A stretch of 64,000 nt of DNA, taken from Yoonia sp035117555. Its GTDB lineage: Bacteria; Pseudomonadota; Alphaproteobacteria; Rhodobacterales; Rhodobacteraceae. Position 1 is the first letter of the stretch; each line of letters starts with the position of its first letter. Shown here one piece after another: positions 19,178-27,087 of this stretch. The DNA is taken from NCBI RefSeq assembly GCF_035117555.1, contig NZ_JAYKPK010000003.1, forward strand, positions 248,001-312,000, given 5' to 3'. Position numbers and translations under genes: made by a program. The notes below the pieces were generated by a model that worked only from the letters and a program-made list of their open reading frames with translations, did not search any database and had not been told where the DNA came from.

Positions 19178-19650
19178 AGGCAGTGATCCTGGGGTTCGCA
19201 CTGACGTTGACATCGCAGATGGCGATGGCGGCCTGTGCTGATGACAGGGTCACGATTGTCGGCGATTGGGGGCAGGCGGGGTTCACGGTCGAGATTGCCG
19301 ATACCCCCGCCGAGCGCGCCCAAGGGCTGATGTATGTAGAAGAGATGCCGCGCATGTCGGGCATGTTGTTCATCTACGAAGAACCGCAAGCGGTCAGCTT
19401 CTGGATGAAGAACACATTGATTCCCTTGGATATGTTATTCGCCAGCCCCGATGGTGAAATTCTGGAATTGCATGAAAATGCCGTGCCGGGCGATTTGACA
19501 CCGATCCCCGGTGGCGACGGTGTGCAGATGGTTTTAGAGATCAATGGCGGGCTGTCGCGGCGTCTGGGCATTGATGTCGGCGATGTCATGCAGCACCCCA
19601 GCTTTGGTCCGGAAGCAATTTTGCCTTGTGACGAAAAGTTTGGTCTTTAG
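19174..19650 (+). CDS. Secreted DUF192 protein
   Basis: A 158-residue protein with a signal peptide (MKAVILGFALTLTSQMAMA, cleavage near AMA-AC). The DUF192 domain follows: VEIADTPAERAQGLMYVEEMPRMSGMLFIY and VSFWMKNTLIPLDMLFASPDGEI. The WMKNTLIPLDM motif defines the family. Its biochemical role is not established. It is predicted periplasmic and is translationally coupled to the cold-shock gene (4-base overlap). Confidence 0.88.
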   Translation: MKAVILGFALTLTSQMAMAACADDRVTIVGDWGQAGFTVEIADTPAERAQGLMYVEEMPRMSGMLFIYEEPQAVSFWMKNTLIPLDMLFASPDGEILELHENAVPGDLTPIPGGDGVQMVLEINGGLSRRLGIDVGDVMQHPSFGPEAILPCDEKFGL

Positions 19651-19694
19651 GGCTTTTCAAATCATTTGAGTGTAGCTAAAGACACGCCATGGTT

Positions 19695-19771
19695 CGGGGC
19701 GTAGCGCAGCCTGGTAGCGCATCTGTTTTGGGAACAGAGGGTCGGGAGTTCGAATCTCTCCGCCCCGACCA
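19695..19771 (+). tRNA. tRNA-Pro (TGG)
   Basis: The cloverleaf can be read directly: acceptor CGGGGCG pairs with CGCCCCG, the D-arm is GCGCAGCCTGGTAGCGC, and the anticodon stem TCTGT/ACAGA encloses loop TTTGGGA with anticodon TGG. The T-arm is GGGAGTTCGAATCTCTC-like and the CCA end is encoded. It reads proline CCA/CCG-type codons. Confidence 0.95.
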
Positions 19772-19910
19772 TGAAAATCCAGTCATCACTGTTGGATAGA
19801 TCGCCTTTAGGGCGCTATTGATGTTTTGCGTGATAGTCTTGTCGAGCTTGGCTCGCAAATCTGTCAGGCGACCTAGCGTTGTGCAGGTCTGAAAAATATT
19901 TTCCAACCCA

Positions 19911-19937
19911 TGTCGAAATTTACAAAACGCAGACGTC
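19911..19937 (+). promoter_or_regulatory. Putative ECF42-type sigma factor promoter
   Basis: TGTCGA (19911-19916), 17-base spacer, CGTC (19934-19937). As I recall, ECF42-group sigma factors recognise TGTCGA at -35 and CGA/TC at -10, and such a sigma gene is the last gene of the operon that starts just downstream. The site lies 38 bases before the first gene. It suggests autoregulation of the MAPEG-DGPF-DGPF-sigma operon. Confidence 0.65.
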
Positions 19938-19942
19938 CTTGG

Positions 19943-19961
19943 AGTATCGAAACACGATACT
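19943..19961 (+). promoter_or_regulatory. Leader hairpin before the MAPEG gene
   Basis: A perfect 7-bp inverted repeat AGTATCG / CGATACT with loop AAACA lies between the putative ECF promoter and the ribosome binding site AAAAGGA. If transcription starts at the predicted promoter, this would form at the very 5' end of the mRNA, as a stabilising hairpin or a protein-binding site. Confidence 0.4.
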
Positions 19962-19975
19962 GAAAAGGAATGACC

Positions 19976-20368
19976 ATGATTTTTGCTATTACGCCTCTTT
20001 ACGCGCTGCCGGTGGCGGCGATCTATCTGATCCTGTGGTTCCGCGTGTCCGCACTGCGTTCAAACACAGGCCTGTCCTTTGGAGATGGTGGCAATCCGCT
20101 GTTGTTGCAGCGCATCCGCCAGCACGGGAATTGCGCCGAATGGTCGGCTTTCGTGCTGATCCTGATGATTCTGGCTGAAGGTATGGGGACACCGGCGATC
20201 TGGCTGCATATCTCAGGCGCTTTGTTACTGATCGGGCGCATTGCGCATCCTTTCGGGCTAGTGCCGGACAATGCCGGTCATCCGCTGCGCTATGTCGGGA
20301 ACGGCACCAATATTCTGGCGGCGCTGAATGCGATGGTCTGCATCGCCATCCACATTCTTGGCCTGTAA
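19976..20368 (+). CDS. MAPEG-family membrane protein
   Basis: A 130-residue protein with about four membrane segments. It matches the MAPEG superfamily (membrane-associated eicosanoid/glutathione metabolism) in its helix 2 region: RIRQHGNCAEWSAFVLILMILAEG, with LLIGRIAHPFGL and RYVGNGTNILAALNAM further on. Bacterial members are often annotated as glutathione-dependent or detoxification proteins without proof. Two ATGs are close together; 19976 is preferred because AAAAGGA lies 6 bases upstream of it. It is the first gene of an operon with two DGPF proteins and a sigma factor. Confidence 0.85.
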   Translation: MIFAITPLYALPVAAIYLILWFRVSALRSNTGLSFGDGGNPLLLQRIRQHGNCAEWSAFVLILMILAEGMGTPAIWLHISGALLLIGRIAHPFGLVPDNAGHPLRYVGNGTNILAALNAMVCIAIHILGL

Positions 20369-20381
20369 AAGGATATTTCCC

Positions 20382-20732
20382 ATGAAATACATGATTTTGC
20401 TTTATGCCGCACCGGACAAGAACCCGGTCCCCGGCACCCCCGAATGCGACGCGATGATGGCCGACTTCTTTAGCCTGGACGAAAGGATGAAAGACCGCGC
20501 GACCGTTCTGGCGGGCGAAGGTCTGCTGGGCGCGCAAACCGCAACGACCGTGAAACGGCCGGCGGGGCAGGTTGAAACCATCGACGGGCCCTTTGCCGAA
20601 ACGCGCGAGCATCTTGGTGGTTTTTATCTCATCGAGGCAGCGACGCTGGACGATGCCTTGGCCTTTGCAGCCGAAATCCCCGTGGCCCGCTATGGATCGG
20701 TCGAAGTTCGGCCCGTCGAAGTTTTCGAATAG
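20382..20732 (+). CDS. YCII/DGPF-domain protein 1
   Basis: A 116-residue small cytoplasmic protein of the YCII-related DGPF family, named for the motif seen here (VETIDGPFAETREHLGGFYLIEA). It begins MKYMILLYAA, with RBS AAAAGGA shared with the end of the preceding gene. DGPF proteins are consistently linked to ECF42 sigma factors; their function is unknown. It is about half identical to the next gene, so the pair arose by tandem duplication. Confidence 0.9.
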   Translation: MKYMILLYAAPDKNPVPGTPECDAMMADFFSLDERMKDRATVLAGEGLLGAQTATTVKRPAGQVETIDGPFAETREHLGGFYLIEAATLDDALAFAAEIPVARYGSVEVRPVEVFE

Positions 20733-20742
20733 GAGAAGACCC

Positions 20743-21102
20743 ATGCAATATATGCTGTTGATCTACAATGACCCGGCGCTGGAACCGGCCTATGGCACGC
20801 CTGAATTCGAGCAGATGATGAGCGGTTACTTCGCCGCGAACGAACAGATGAAGGCCGATGGCGTCCTGCGCAGCGGCGAAGGGCTGCAAGGCGTCGAAAC
20901 CGCAACATCGCTGCGCCTCAAGGCGGGCAAAGTGGAAACCATGGATGGCCCTTTTGCGGAAACCCGCGAACATCTGGGCGGCTATTATGTCATCGACGTG
21001 GCGGATCTTGATGCCGCCCTGCGCTATGCCGCGCTGATCCCTTCGGCGGCCTTTGGCACGATCGAGGTGCGTCCGCTGATGGATTATAACCCGGCGAGCT
21101 GA
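20743..21102 (+). CDS. YCII/DGPF-domain protein 2
   Basis: The 119-residue paralogue of the preceding gene has the same frame: MQYMLLIYND at the start and VETMDGPFAETREHLGGYYVIDV in the middle. An AGGAGA ribosome binding site lies in the 10-base gap after DGPF protein 1. The sigma factor gene starts 4 bases after its stop codon. It probably works with, or is controlled by, that sigma factor. Confidence 0.9.
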   Translation: MQYMLLIYNDPALEPAYGTPEFEQMMSGYFAANEQMKADGVLRSGEGLQGVETATSLRLKAGKVETMDGPFAETREHLGGYYVIDVADLDAALRYAALIPSAAFGTIEVRPLMDYNPAS

Positions 21103-21106
21103 CCTG

Positions 21107-22378
21107 ATGACCAATCCCGCCCCCGGCCCGACCAGCGCCATTGCGATTGCGTGCGAGCTTGATCGCGTGATGCGGGCGGATCGGGGGCGGCTTATTTCAG
21201 CTTTGGCTGCGGGCCTGCGGGATCTGAGCCTTGCGGAAGAGGTGTTACAGGAAGCGGCTGTGTCGGCCCTCACCCATTGGGGCCGGTCCGGCCTGCCTGT
21301 ATCGCCTGCGGGCTGGCTGTTGCAGGTCGCCCGGCGCAAGGCCATCGACCGGCTGCGCGGGGCGGCGCGCGATACGCGCAAGGCGCAGGCGCTTACCCTG
21401 CTGCGCGCACAGGATGATGCGCCTGATTCCGATGATATCCCCGACCAGCGCCTGCGCCTGATTTTCGCGTGCTGCCATCCGGCGCTGGAGCCGAAGTCGC
21501 GCATTGCCCTGACCTTGCGGACCGTCTGCGGGCTGACCACGCCTGAAATTGCCCGCGCCTTTCTGGACACAGAAACCACCATGGGCCAGCGCATCAGCCG
21601 CGCCAAGGCCAAGATCGCGGCGGCTGGTATCCCCTTTGCCGTGCCCGAAGCCGACCAATGGCCCGCCCGGCTGAAGACTGTGCTGACCACGATCTACCTG
21701 ATTTTCACCACCGGCTATGTTGCTGGGCCAGAGGAGCCGCGCGATCTGTGCCGAGAGGCGGAATATCTGATGCGGTTGATTGACCGCTTGCACCCGGAGG
21801 ATGCAGAGGTCGAAGGCGCGCTGGCGATGATGCTGCTGACCGCCGCCCGCCGCGCGGCGCGTATCGCGCCCGATGGGGCCAGCCTGCCGCCCGCCGATCA
21901 GGACCGTCACCTGTGGGATGTCGTGCGGATCAGCGAAGGCCGCGCCGTGCTGGCCCGCGCCGTGGCGCGGCGGCAGCCTGGCCCATTCCAGATCAAGGCG
22001 GCGATTGCCGATTGCCAGATGGCCGATCCGGCCCCGGACTGGCCACAGATTGCGGCACTCTATGCGGCGCTTTACCGGCACGAACCCACATCTGTCGTCG
22101 CGCTCAACGCCGCTGTCGCAATGGCCGAGGCTGGTGATCCTGCGCGCGGGCTGGCTATGGTGGAAAGCCTTGCGACTGACCTTGCGGATTATCAGCCTTG
22201 GCACGCGGCGCGGGCGGCTTTGTTGGCGGCAACGGATGCGCGGGACGAGGCGGCCATTGCCTATGGCACGGCGATTGCACTGGCGCCGACATCGGCAGAA
22301 GCGCAATTTTTGCAACACCGGCTGCACGCGTTGAATGCGCCGCAATCCGGGTATTGTCGGATCGACGACGGCGACTGA
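21107..22378 (+). CDS. ECF42-type RNA polymerase sigma factor with C-terminal TPR-like domain
   Basis: A 423-residue protein, about twice the length of an ordinary ECF sigma factor. The sigma-2 region (SALAAGLRDLSLAEEVLQEAAVSALTHW) and sigma-4 region (LTLRTVCGLTTPEIARAFLDTETTMGQRISRAK) occupy the first 175 residues. Then comes a DUF6596-type domain (TTIYLIFTTGYVAG...LCREAEYLMRLI) and TPR-like helical repeats to the end (VVALNAAVAMAEAGDPARGLAMVE). That layout and the DGPF neighbours identify the ECF42 group. It lacks an anti-sigma partner nearby, so the C-terminal domain probably controls activity. A matching promoter lies before the first gene of the operon. Confidence 0.9.
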   Translation: MTNPAPGPTSAIAIACELDRVMRADRGRLISALAAGLRDLSLAEEVLQEAAVSALTHWGRSGLPVSPAGWLLQVARRKAIDRLRGAARDTRKAQALTLLRAQDDAPDSDDIPDQRLRLIFACCHPALEPKSRIALTLRTVCGLTTPEIARAFLDTETTMGQRISRAKAKIAAAGIPFAVPEADQWPARLKTVLTTIYLIFTTGYVAGPEEPRDLCREAEYLMRLIDRLHPEDAEVEGALAMMLLTAARRAARIAPDGASLPPADQDRHLWDVVRISEGRAVLARAVARRQPGPFQIKAAIADCQMADPAPDWPQIAALYAALYRHEPTSVVALNAAVAMAEAGDPARGLAMVESLATDLADYQPWHAARAALLAATDARDEAAIAYGTAIALAPTSAEAQFLQHRLHALNAPQSGYCRIDDGD

Positions 22379-22926
22379 GTCGGTCTGCCCACATCAGGGC
22401 TGCGCGTTGTTCCGACGGAAGCGACAAAAAGATTAACGCGCCGCATTGTTGCGCCGTGGTCACCTTTCGCCGATCCGCAATCTGCCTGCATTTCGGGCGC
22501 AGTGATGTGGGCAATTTCATCCGGGCGCAGAAATATCGCCGCTAAACCTATCCGCGTAAAGGGTTTCCTGGCTCTCGCTCCAGCGCCTGTTCTGTGGACA
22601 GTTTAGTGGATGAATCACTGCCGGCCAGAGCGCCCAGCGGTTGGCGCAATCGTCAATCGAATAAATCTGTATTTTGTGTGAAAAACCCGTTGACCCACTA
22701 GGGATAGATGCGTCACCTTGTCGAAGTTGCCGCCACACACATAGATGCAGCGTCGACACGGGGTACGATTCAACAGGCAGGCGCTAAGCCGACACAAGGT
22801 CGATGACCGGGCAGTGATGCTTGGTGTCAAAGACCACCTTGCTGCAATCGCCAGAATATTTGCGCCGCGCCTGCGGTGCCTAACCGATGTGGGCCGCAAC
22901 GACGGTCACCGAAAAGGGGCAGAGAC
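22379..22926 (+). other. 548-base gene-free region upstream of nrdJ
   Basis: I found no convincing gene here: short open frames on both strands lack family motifs and good ribosome sites. A TTGACC at 22690 is followed by CACTAGGGATAG (22696-22707), a loose partial match to NrdR-type boxes (ACACTATATATAGTGT), which would fit the downstream ribonucleotide reductase. I see no B12-box of a cobalamin riboswitch. Confidence 0.35.
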
Positions 22927-25900
22927 ATGAAAATCGAACGGAATTTCACCAGTGCGGGGGCGGATGCCTATGCAGCGCTGGATTTCAAGACCACCACATC
23001 GGAAATCCGCAACCCGGATGGGTCGATTGTTTTCAAACTGGATGATTGCGAGATTCCGGCAGGCTGGAGCCAGGTTGCATCAGATGTGATCGCGCAGAAA
23101 TATTTCCGCAAGGCGGGCGTGCCGTCAGCGGTGAAGCGCGTCAAGGAAAAGGGCGTGCCGGAATTCCTGTGGAAATCCGTGCCTGCGAAAGACGCGACAT
23201 TCGGCGGTGAAACCAGCGCGAAACAGGTGTTCGACCGTCTGGCGGGTGCCTGGACCTATTGGGGCTGGAAGGGCGGCTATTTCACGACAGAAGAAGACGC
23301 CCGCGCCTATTTCGATGAAATGCGCTATATGCTGGCGACCCAGCGTGCGGCCCCGAACAGCCCGCAATGGTTCAACACCGGCCTGCATTGGGCCTACGGC
23401 ATCGATGGCCCGGCGCAGGGGCATTATTATGTCGATTACCAGACGGGTGAGCTGACCAAATCCGCCTCTTCCTATGAACATCCCCAGCCGCATGCCTGTT
23501 TCATCCAATCTGTTGCTGACGATCTGGTGAACGAAGGCGGGATCATGGACCTGTGGGTGCGTGAGGCGCGGTTGTTCAAATATGGTTCCGGCACCGGCAC
23601 CAACTTCTCCAGCTTGCGTGGCGAGGGTGAGAAACTCTCCGGCGGTGGCAAATCCTCCGGCCTGATGGGGTTCCTGAAAATCGGTGACCGTGCCGCTGGC
23701 GCGATCAAATCGGGCGGCACCACGCGGCGCGCGGCGAAGATGGTGATCGTCGATGCGGATCACCCCGATATCGAGGAATTCATCAACTGGAAGGTGATCG
23801 AGGAGCAGAAGGTTGCCTCTATCGTCGCCGGGTCGAAGATGCACGAACGTTACCTGAACGCGATCTTCGCGGCGATTAAGGCGTGGGATGGATCGTCCGA
23901 GGCCGCCTGTGACCCCAAGACCAACGAGACACTGGCGCAGGCCGTCAAGGATGCGAAACGTTCCGCGATCCCCGAGACCTATATCAAACGCGTGCTGGAT
24001 TACGCCAAACAAGGCCACACCAGCATTGAATTTCCGACCTATGACACGGATTGGGATTCGGAAGCCTATTCTTCCGTCTCCGGCCAGAATTCCAACAATT
24101 CGATCCGCGTCACCGATGCCTTTCTGAAGGCCGTGGAAAACGACGAAGATTGGAAACTGATCAACCGCCGCAATGGCGAAGTCGCCAAGATCATCAAAGC
24201 CCGCGATCTGTGGGAACAGGTGGGCCATGCCGCATGGGCCTGCGCCGATCCGGGCATCCAGTATCATGACACCGTCAACGCCTGGCACACCTGCCCCGAG
24301 GACGGCGCGATCCGCGGATCGAACCCCTGTTCGGAATATATGTTCCTGGATGACACCGCCTGTAACCTCGCCTCGATGAACCTGCTGACCTTCTACAAGG
24401 ACGGGCAGTTTCAGGTTGAGGACTACATGCACGCCACCCGTCTGTGGACCGTGACGCTGGAAATTTCCGTGATGATGGCGCAGTTTCCGTCCAAGGAAAT
24501 CGCCCAGCGGTCCTATGATTTCCGCACCTTGGGTCTGGGCTATGCGAACATCGGCGGTCTGCTGATGAACATGGGCTTTGGCTATGACAGCGATGAAGGC
24601 CGCGCCATGGGCGCTGCCCTGACCGCGATCATGACCGGTGTGTCCTATGCGACCTCTGCCGAAATGGCGGGCGAATTGGGGGCGTTTCCGGGCTATGCCA
24701 AGAACGCCAAGCACATGCTGCGCGTGATCCGCAACCACCGCAACGCGGCTTACGGCAAATCGGGCGGCTATGAAGCGCTGGACGTCAAGCCCGTGCCGCT
24801 GGACCATGCCAATTGCCCTGACGACCGTCTGGTGGCACTCGCCACCGCCGCATGGGACGAGGCTTTGCGCCTTGGTGAAAAGCACGGCTATCGCAACGCA
24901 CAGGTGTCGGTCATCGCCCCCACCGGCACTATTGGGCTGGTGATGGACTGCGACACGACAGGAATCGAGCCTGATTTTGCGTTGGTGAAATTCAAGAAAC
25001 TGGCCGGTGGGGGTTATTTCAAGATCATCAACCAATCTGTGCCGGCCGCACTTGAAACGCTCGGCTATGGCTCCGCGCAGATTGAAGAGATCATCGCCTA
25101 TGCGGTCGGTCATGGCTCCATGGGGCAGGCGCCTGCGATCAACCACACCAGCCTGATCGGCCACGGTTTCGGTCAGGCGGAACTGGACAAGGTCGAAGGC
25201 GCTTTGCGCTCTGCCTTCGATATCCGCTTTGTCTTCAACCAATGGACGCTGGGGCAGGATTTCTGCACCAAGACGCTCGGCATCCCCGCGGCGAAACTGA
25301 ACGACCCGACCTTCGATCTGCTGCGCCATCTGGGCTATACCAAGCAGGATATCGAAGCCGCCAATGACCACGTTTGCGGCACGATGACGCTGGAAGGCGC
25401 GCCGTTCCTGCGCGAAGAGCATTATTCCGTCTTCGATTGCGCCAACCCCTGCGGCAAGAAAGGCAAGCGTTATCTAAGCGTTGACAGCCATATCTATATG
25501 ATGGCAGCGGCACAGTCGTTCATCTCGGGTGCGATTTCCAAGACGATCAACATGCCCAATGATGCGACGATCGAGGATTGCCAGAAAGCCTATGAACTCA
25601 GCTGGTCGCTGGGGGTGAAGGCCAATGCGCTTTACCGTGACGGGTCGAAATTGTCGCAACCTCTGGCCTCGGCCTTGGTGGAAGATGATGACGAGGCGCG
25701 CGAAGTGCTGGAAAGCGGCAACCACCATGACAAGGCCGCCGTGCTGGCGGAAAAGATCGTCGAAAAGATCATCATTCAGGAGGTCCGCAACCGCGAACGC
25801 GAAAAGATGCCGCAGCGGCGCAAGGGTTATACCCAAAAGGCCATCGTCGGCGGGCATAAGGTCTATCTGCGCACCGGTGAATATGAAGACGGGCAGCTGG

Positions 25901-26538
25901 GTGAAATCTTTATCGACATGCATAAAGAGGGTGCCGGTTTCCGCGCGATGATGAATAATTTCGCCATCGCCGTGTCCGTGGGCCTGCAATATGGCGTGCC
26001 GCTGGAAGAATTTGTCGATGCTTTCACCTTCACCAAGTTTGAGCCCGCAGGCATGGTGCAAGGCAATGACAGTATCAAGAATGCGACGTCCATTCTGGAT
26101 TATATCTTCCGCGAACTGGCCGTGTCATATCTTGACCGCACCGACCTCGCGCATGTGAAACCCGAAGGCGCCTCTTTCGACGATATCGGTCGGGGCGAGG
26201 CGGAAGGTGTCTCCAATGTCCGCACGCCGAGCGAGAATGCTGCATCGCGGTCGCTGGAAGTGCTGAAACAGATCTCCTCCACCGGCTATCTGCGCAAGCG
26301 GATGCCGCAGGATCTGATGGCGCTGCAAAGCAGCACGGCACCGGCCTCGTTGGTGACAGGCTCGGCGACTTTGCAGACGCTGGTGGTCGAGACGACCAGC
26401 AGCCTGACCGCCCGCGACAAGGCGAAAATGCAGGGCTATGAGGGCGATCCTTGCGGCGAATGCGGCAATTACACGCTGGTGCGCAACGGGACCTGCATGA
26501 AATGCAATACCTGTGGGGGGACCAGCGGGTGTAGCTAA
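22927..26538 (+). CDS. nrdJ: Cobalamin-dependent (class II) ribonucleoside-diphosphate reductase
   Basis: NrdJ makes deoxyribonucleotides using adenosylcobalamin as radical source, with or without oxygen. It has 1203 residues. Core signatures: ASSYEHPQPHACFIQSV, GSGTGTNFSSLRGEGEKLSGGGKSSG, NPCSEYMFLDDTACNLASMNL and APTGTIGLVMDCDTTGIEPDF. The C-terminus is a zinc-ribbon (CGECGNYTLVRNGTCMKCNTCG) common in this subtype; it carries the re-reducing cysteines. ATG 22927 follows a GGGG-rich ribosome site. Two hairpins follow its stop. It links to the cobalamin genes at 39-43 kb. Confidence 0.96.
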   Translation: MKIERNFTSAGADAYAALDFKTTTSEIRNPDGSIVFKLDDCEIPAGWSQVASDVIAQKYFRKAGVPSAVKRVKEKGVPEFLWKSVPAKDATFGGETSAKQVFDRLAGAWTYWGWKGGYFTTEEDARAYFDEMRYMLATQRAAPNSPQWFNTGLHWAYGIDGPAQGHYYVDYQTGELTKSASSYEHPQPHACFIQSVADDLVNEGGIMDLWVREARLFKYGSGTGTNFSSLRGEGEKLSGGGKSSGLMGFLKIGDRAAGAIKSGGTTRRAAKMVIVDADHPDIEEFINWKVIEEQKVASIVAGSKMHERYLNAIFAAIKAWDGSSEAACDPKTNETLAQAVKDAKRSAIPETYIKRVLDYAKQGHTSIEFPTYDTDWDSEAYSSVSGQNSNNSIRVTDAFLKAVENDEDWKLINRRNGEVAKIIKARDLWEQVGHAAWACADPGIQYHDTVNAWHTCPEDGAIRGSNPCSEYMFLDDTACNLASMNLLTFYKDGQFQVEDYMHATRLWTVTLEISVMMAQFPSKEIAQRSYDFRTLGLGYANIGGLLMNMGFGYDSDEGRAMGAALTAIMTGVSYATSAEMAGELGAFPGYAKNAKHMLRVIRNHRNAAYGKSGGYEALDVKPVPLDHANCPDDRLVALATAAWDEALRLGEKHGYRNAQVSVIAPTGTIGLVMDCDTTGIEPDFALVKFKKLAGGGYFKIINQSVPAALETLGYGSAQIEEIIAYAVGHGSMGQAPAINHTSLIGHGFGQAELDKVEGALRSAFDIRFVFNQWTLGQDFCTKTLGIPAAKLNDPTFDLLRHLGYTKQDIEAANDHVCGTMTLEGAPFLREEHYSVFDCANPCGKKGKRYLSVDSHIYMMAAAQSFISGAISKTINMPNDATIEDCQKAYELSWSLGVKANALYRDGSKLSQPLASALVEDDDEAREVLESGNHHDKAAVLAEKIVEKIIIQEVRNREREKMPQRRKGYTQKAIVGGHKVYLRTGEYEDGQLGEIFIDMHKEGAGFRAMMNNFAIAVSVGLQYGVPLEEFVDAFTFTKFEPAGMVQGNDSIKNATSILDYIFRELAVSYLDRTDLAHVKPEGASFDDIGRGEAEGVSNVRTPSENAASRSLEVLKQISSTGYLRKRMPQDLMALQSSTAPASLVTGSATLQTLVVETTSSLTARDKAKMQGYEGDPCGECGNYTLVRNGTCMKCNTCGGTSGCS

Positions 26539-26560
26539 GATTTTTCGTCCGAAAAATCTT
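26537..26560 (+). terminator. First hairpin after nrdJ
   Basis: A perfect 10-bp stem AAGATTTTTC / GAAAAATCTT with a GTCC loop. It begins inside the nrdJ stop codon (TAA 26536-26538). Its loop is complementary to the GGAC loop of the hairpin just downstream. Confidence 0.7.
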
Positions 26561-26565
26561 TGAAG

Positions 26566-26602
26566 GACCAAGAAATTTCGGACGAAATTTCTTGGTCTTT
26601 TT
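26566..26602 (+). terminator. Second hairpin after nrdJ, intrinsic terminator
   Basis: A perfect 14-bp stem GACCAAGAAATTTC / GAAATTTCTTGGTC with a GGAC loop, followed by TTTTT at 26598. It is a strong intrinsic terminator for nrdJ. Its loop complements the GTCC loop of the first hairpin. Confidence 0.85.
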
Positions 26603-26654
26603 CGGTTTGCGTATGTTGTGATGAGGTCCCGGAGCAAGTCCGAGACTGCTTCGC

Positions 26655-27077
26655 TTAAGCTATCGGGATATCAAACCCCGGTGCGGCCAGCGTAAAGCCT
26701 GAAAAATCAAACCCGGGTGACACAGTACAGCCAACCAGCGTCCAGTCCCCCGTGCTGCGTGCCGCCTGCCAATGATCCTGCGGCACAATCGCTTGTGGCA
26801 ACTGCCCCGCCGCCAGATCGGGGCCAAGCAAATGCTCCACCGCTGGCCCGGCCCCATCCGCCGCCATCGACAAAACCAGCGGCGCACCGGCGTAATAATG
26901 CCAGATCTCCACCGCATCGACGCGGTGCCAATGGCTGGCCTCACCGGCTTTCAGCAGGAAATAGATGCAGGTCCCGACCGGGCGACCGGCATTCTCGGCC
27001 ACCCAGGTCTGGCGATAATGACCCCCCTCGGGATGGGGGGCCAAATCTAGGTGAGCGATGATGTCATCGGCGGTCAT
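26655..27077 (-). CDS. Cupin protein (DUF985 family)
   Basis: A 140-residue cytoplasmic single-domain cupin of the DUF985 type. LDLAPHPEGGHYRQTW opens the family pattern, followed by TCIYFLLKAGEASHWHRVDAVEIWHYYAG with metal-site His residues and ending APGFDFSGFTLAAPGF. The function of the family is not established. ATG 27077 is preferred over the longer frame to 27122, which would run into the DUF7002 gene. It follows eno and the DUF7002 gene on the same strand. Confidence 0.85.
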   Translation of the reverse strand: MTADDIIAHLDLAPHPEGGHYRQTWVAENAGRPVGTCIYFLLKAGEASHWHRVDAVEIWHYYAGAPLVLSMAADGAGPAVEHLLGPDLAAGQLPQAIVPQDHWQAARSTGDWTLVGCTVSPGFDFSGFTLAAPGFDIPIA

Positions 27078-27087
27078 GATCGCTACC

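Noticed and set aside
22379..22926. Cobalamin riboswitch upstream of nrdJ
   Set aside because: I could not find a B12-box or the conserved core; only a weak NrdR-like site is seen.
23125..25422. 765-codon open frame on the minus strand across nrdJ
   Set aside because: It is the antisense shadow of a certain gene in GC-rich DNA; its translation shows no family motifs.
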